This document shows, in pieces, positions 5,844-5,867 of a DNA stretch of 5,867 bases. The notes under the pieces were generated by a model. The model did no database searches. It saw only the letters and a list, made by a program, of their open reading frames with translations, and was not told where the DNA came from. The stretch is from contig MVAA01000057.1 of NCBI GenBank assembly GCA_003266105.1, positions 4,169 through 10,035 of the forward strand, written 5' to 3'. A program made the position numbers and the translations under genes. This DNA comes from Methanosphaera sp. rholeuAM6 (lineage in GTDB: Archaea > Methanobacteriota > Methanobacteria > Methanobacteriales > Methanobacteriaceae). Positions within the stretch are counted from its first letter, which is position 1. Every line of letters starts with the position of its first letter.

Positions 5844-5855
5844 TTTATTAGCTTT
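5829..5855 (+). terminator. Hairpin overlapping the psmB stop codon
   Basis: AAAGCTAGTA at 5829-5838 pairs with TATTAGCTTT at 5846-5855, giving ten pairs of which one is G-T, around a 7-base loop that contains most of the TAA stop (5841-5843). A short T4 follows at 5861-5864, and the window ends at 5867. It resembles the hairpin at the end of the mrp gene, but the T tract is short or continues outside the window. Confidence 0.5.
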
Positions 5856-5867
5856 CACAATTTTCCA

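Overview
The window reads as chromosomal DNA of an AT-rich hydrogenotrophic methanogen, most likely Methanobacteriaceae (Methanobrevibacter- or Methanosphaera-like). The evidence is a methanogen-only gene (methanogenesis marker protein 7), an archaeal 20S proteasome beta subunit, an archaeal NcsA/TtuA-type tRNA thiolase, a small DUF1922-type zinc ribbon, purine-rich Shine-Dalgarno sites and very AT-rich spacers. The genus is an impression from composition and protein style, not a measurement. I see no mobile element, CRISPR array, tRNA or rRNA.

Layout. (1) 38-907 (+) is an ATP-pyrophosphatase of the NcsA/TtuA/Ncs6 family, lacking the usual N-terminal zinc finger. (2) It converges on, and overlaps by 23 bp, a minus-strand pair: a TraB-family membrane protein (2449-1115) followed after 14 bp by a DUF1922-like zinc ribbon (1100-885). 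(3) A 155-bp divergent spacer separates traB from a plus-strand pair: an unrecognised ~174-aa protein (2608-3132) overlapping by 16 bp the gene for methanogenesis marker 7 (3117-4025). (4) After a T-rich spacer comes an Mrp/NBP35-type Fe-S carrier ATPase (4169-5029). (5) After a hairpin terminator and a spacer with a clear TATA element comes the proteasome beta subunit psmB (5223-5843).

How the genes relate. Mmp7 belongs to the ATP-dependent activation machinery of methyl-coenzyme M reductase (MCR), the methane-forming enzyme, and that machinery carries complex Fe-S clusters. The unknown gene fused to it by overlap is the least explained element here and could be an accessory factor of that process. 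The downstream Mrp/NBP35 ATPase delivers Fe-S clusters and the first gene's enzyme is itself a [4Fe-4S] sulfur-transfer enzyme, so the window has a loose Fe-S/sulfur theme. That link is inference; the spacers argue for separate transcription units. Three plus-strand genes (thiolase, mrp, psmB) end with an inverted repeat straddling the stop codon, the mrp one being a perfect 10-bp stem followed by T7.
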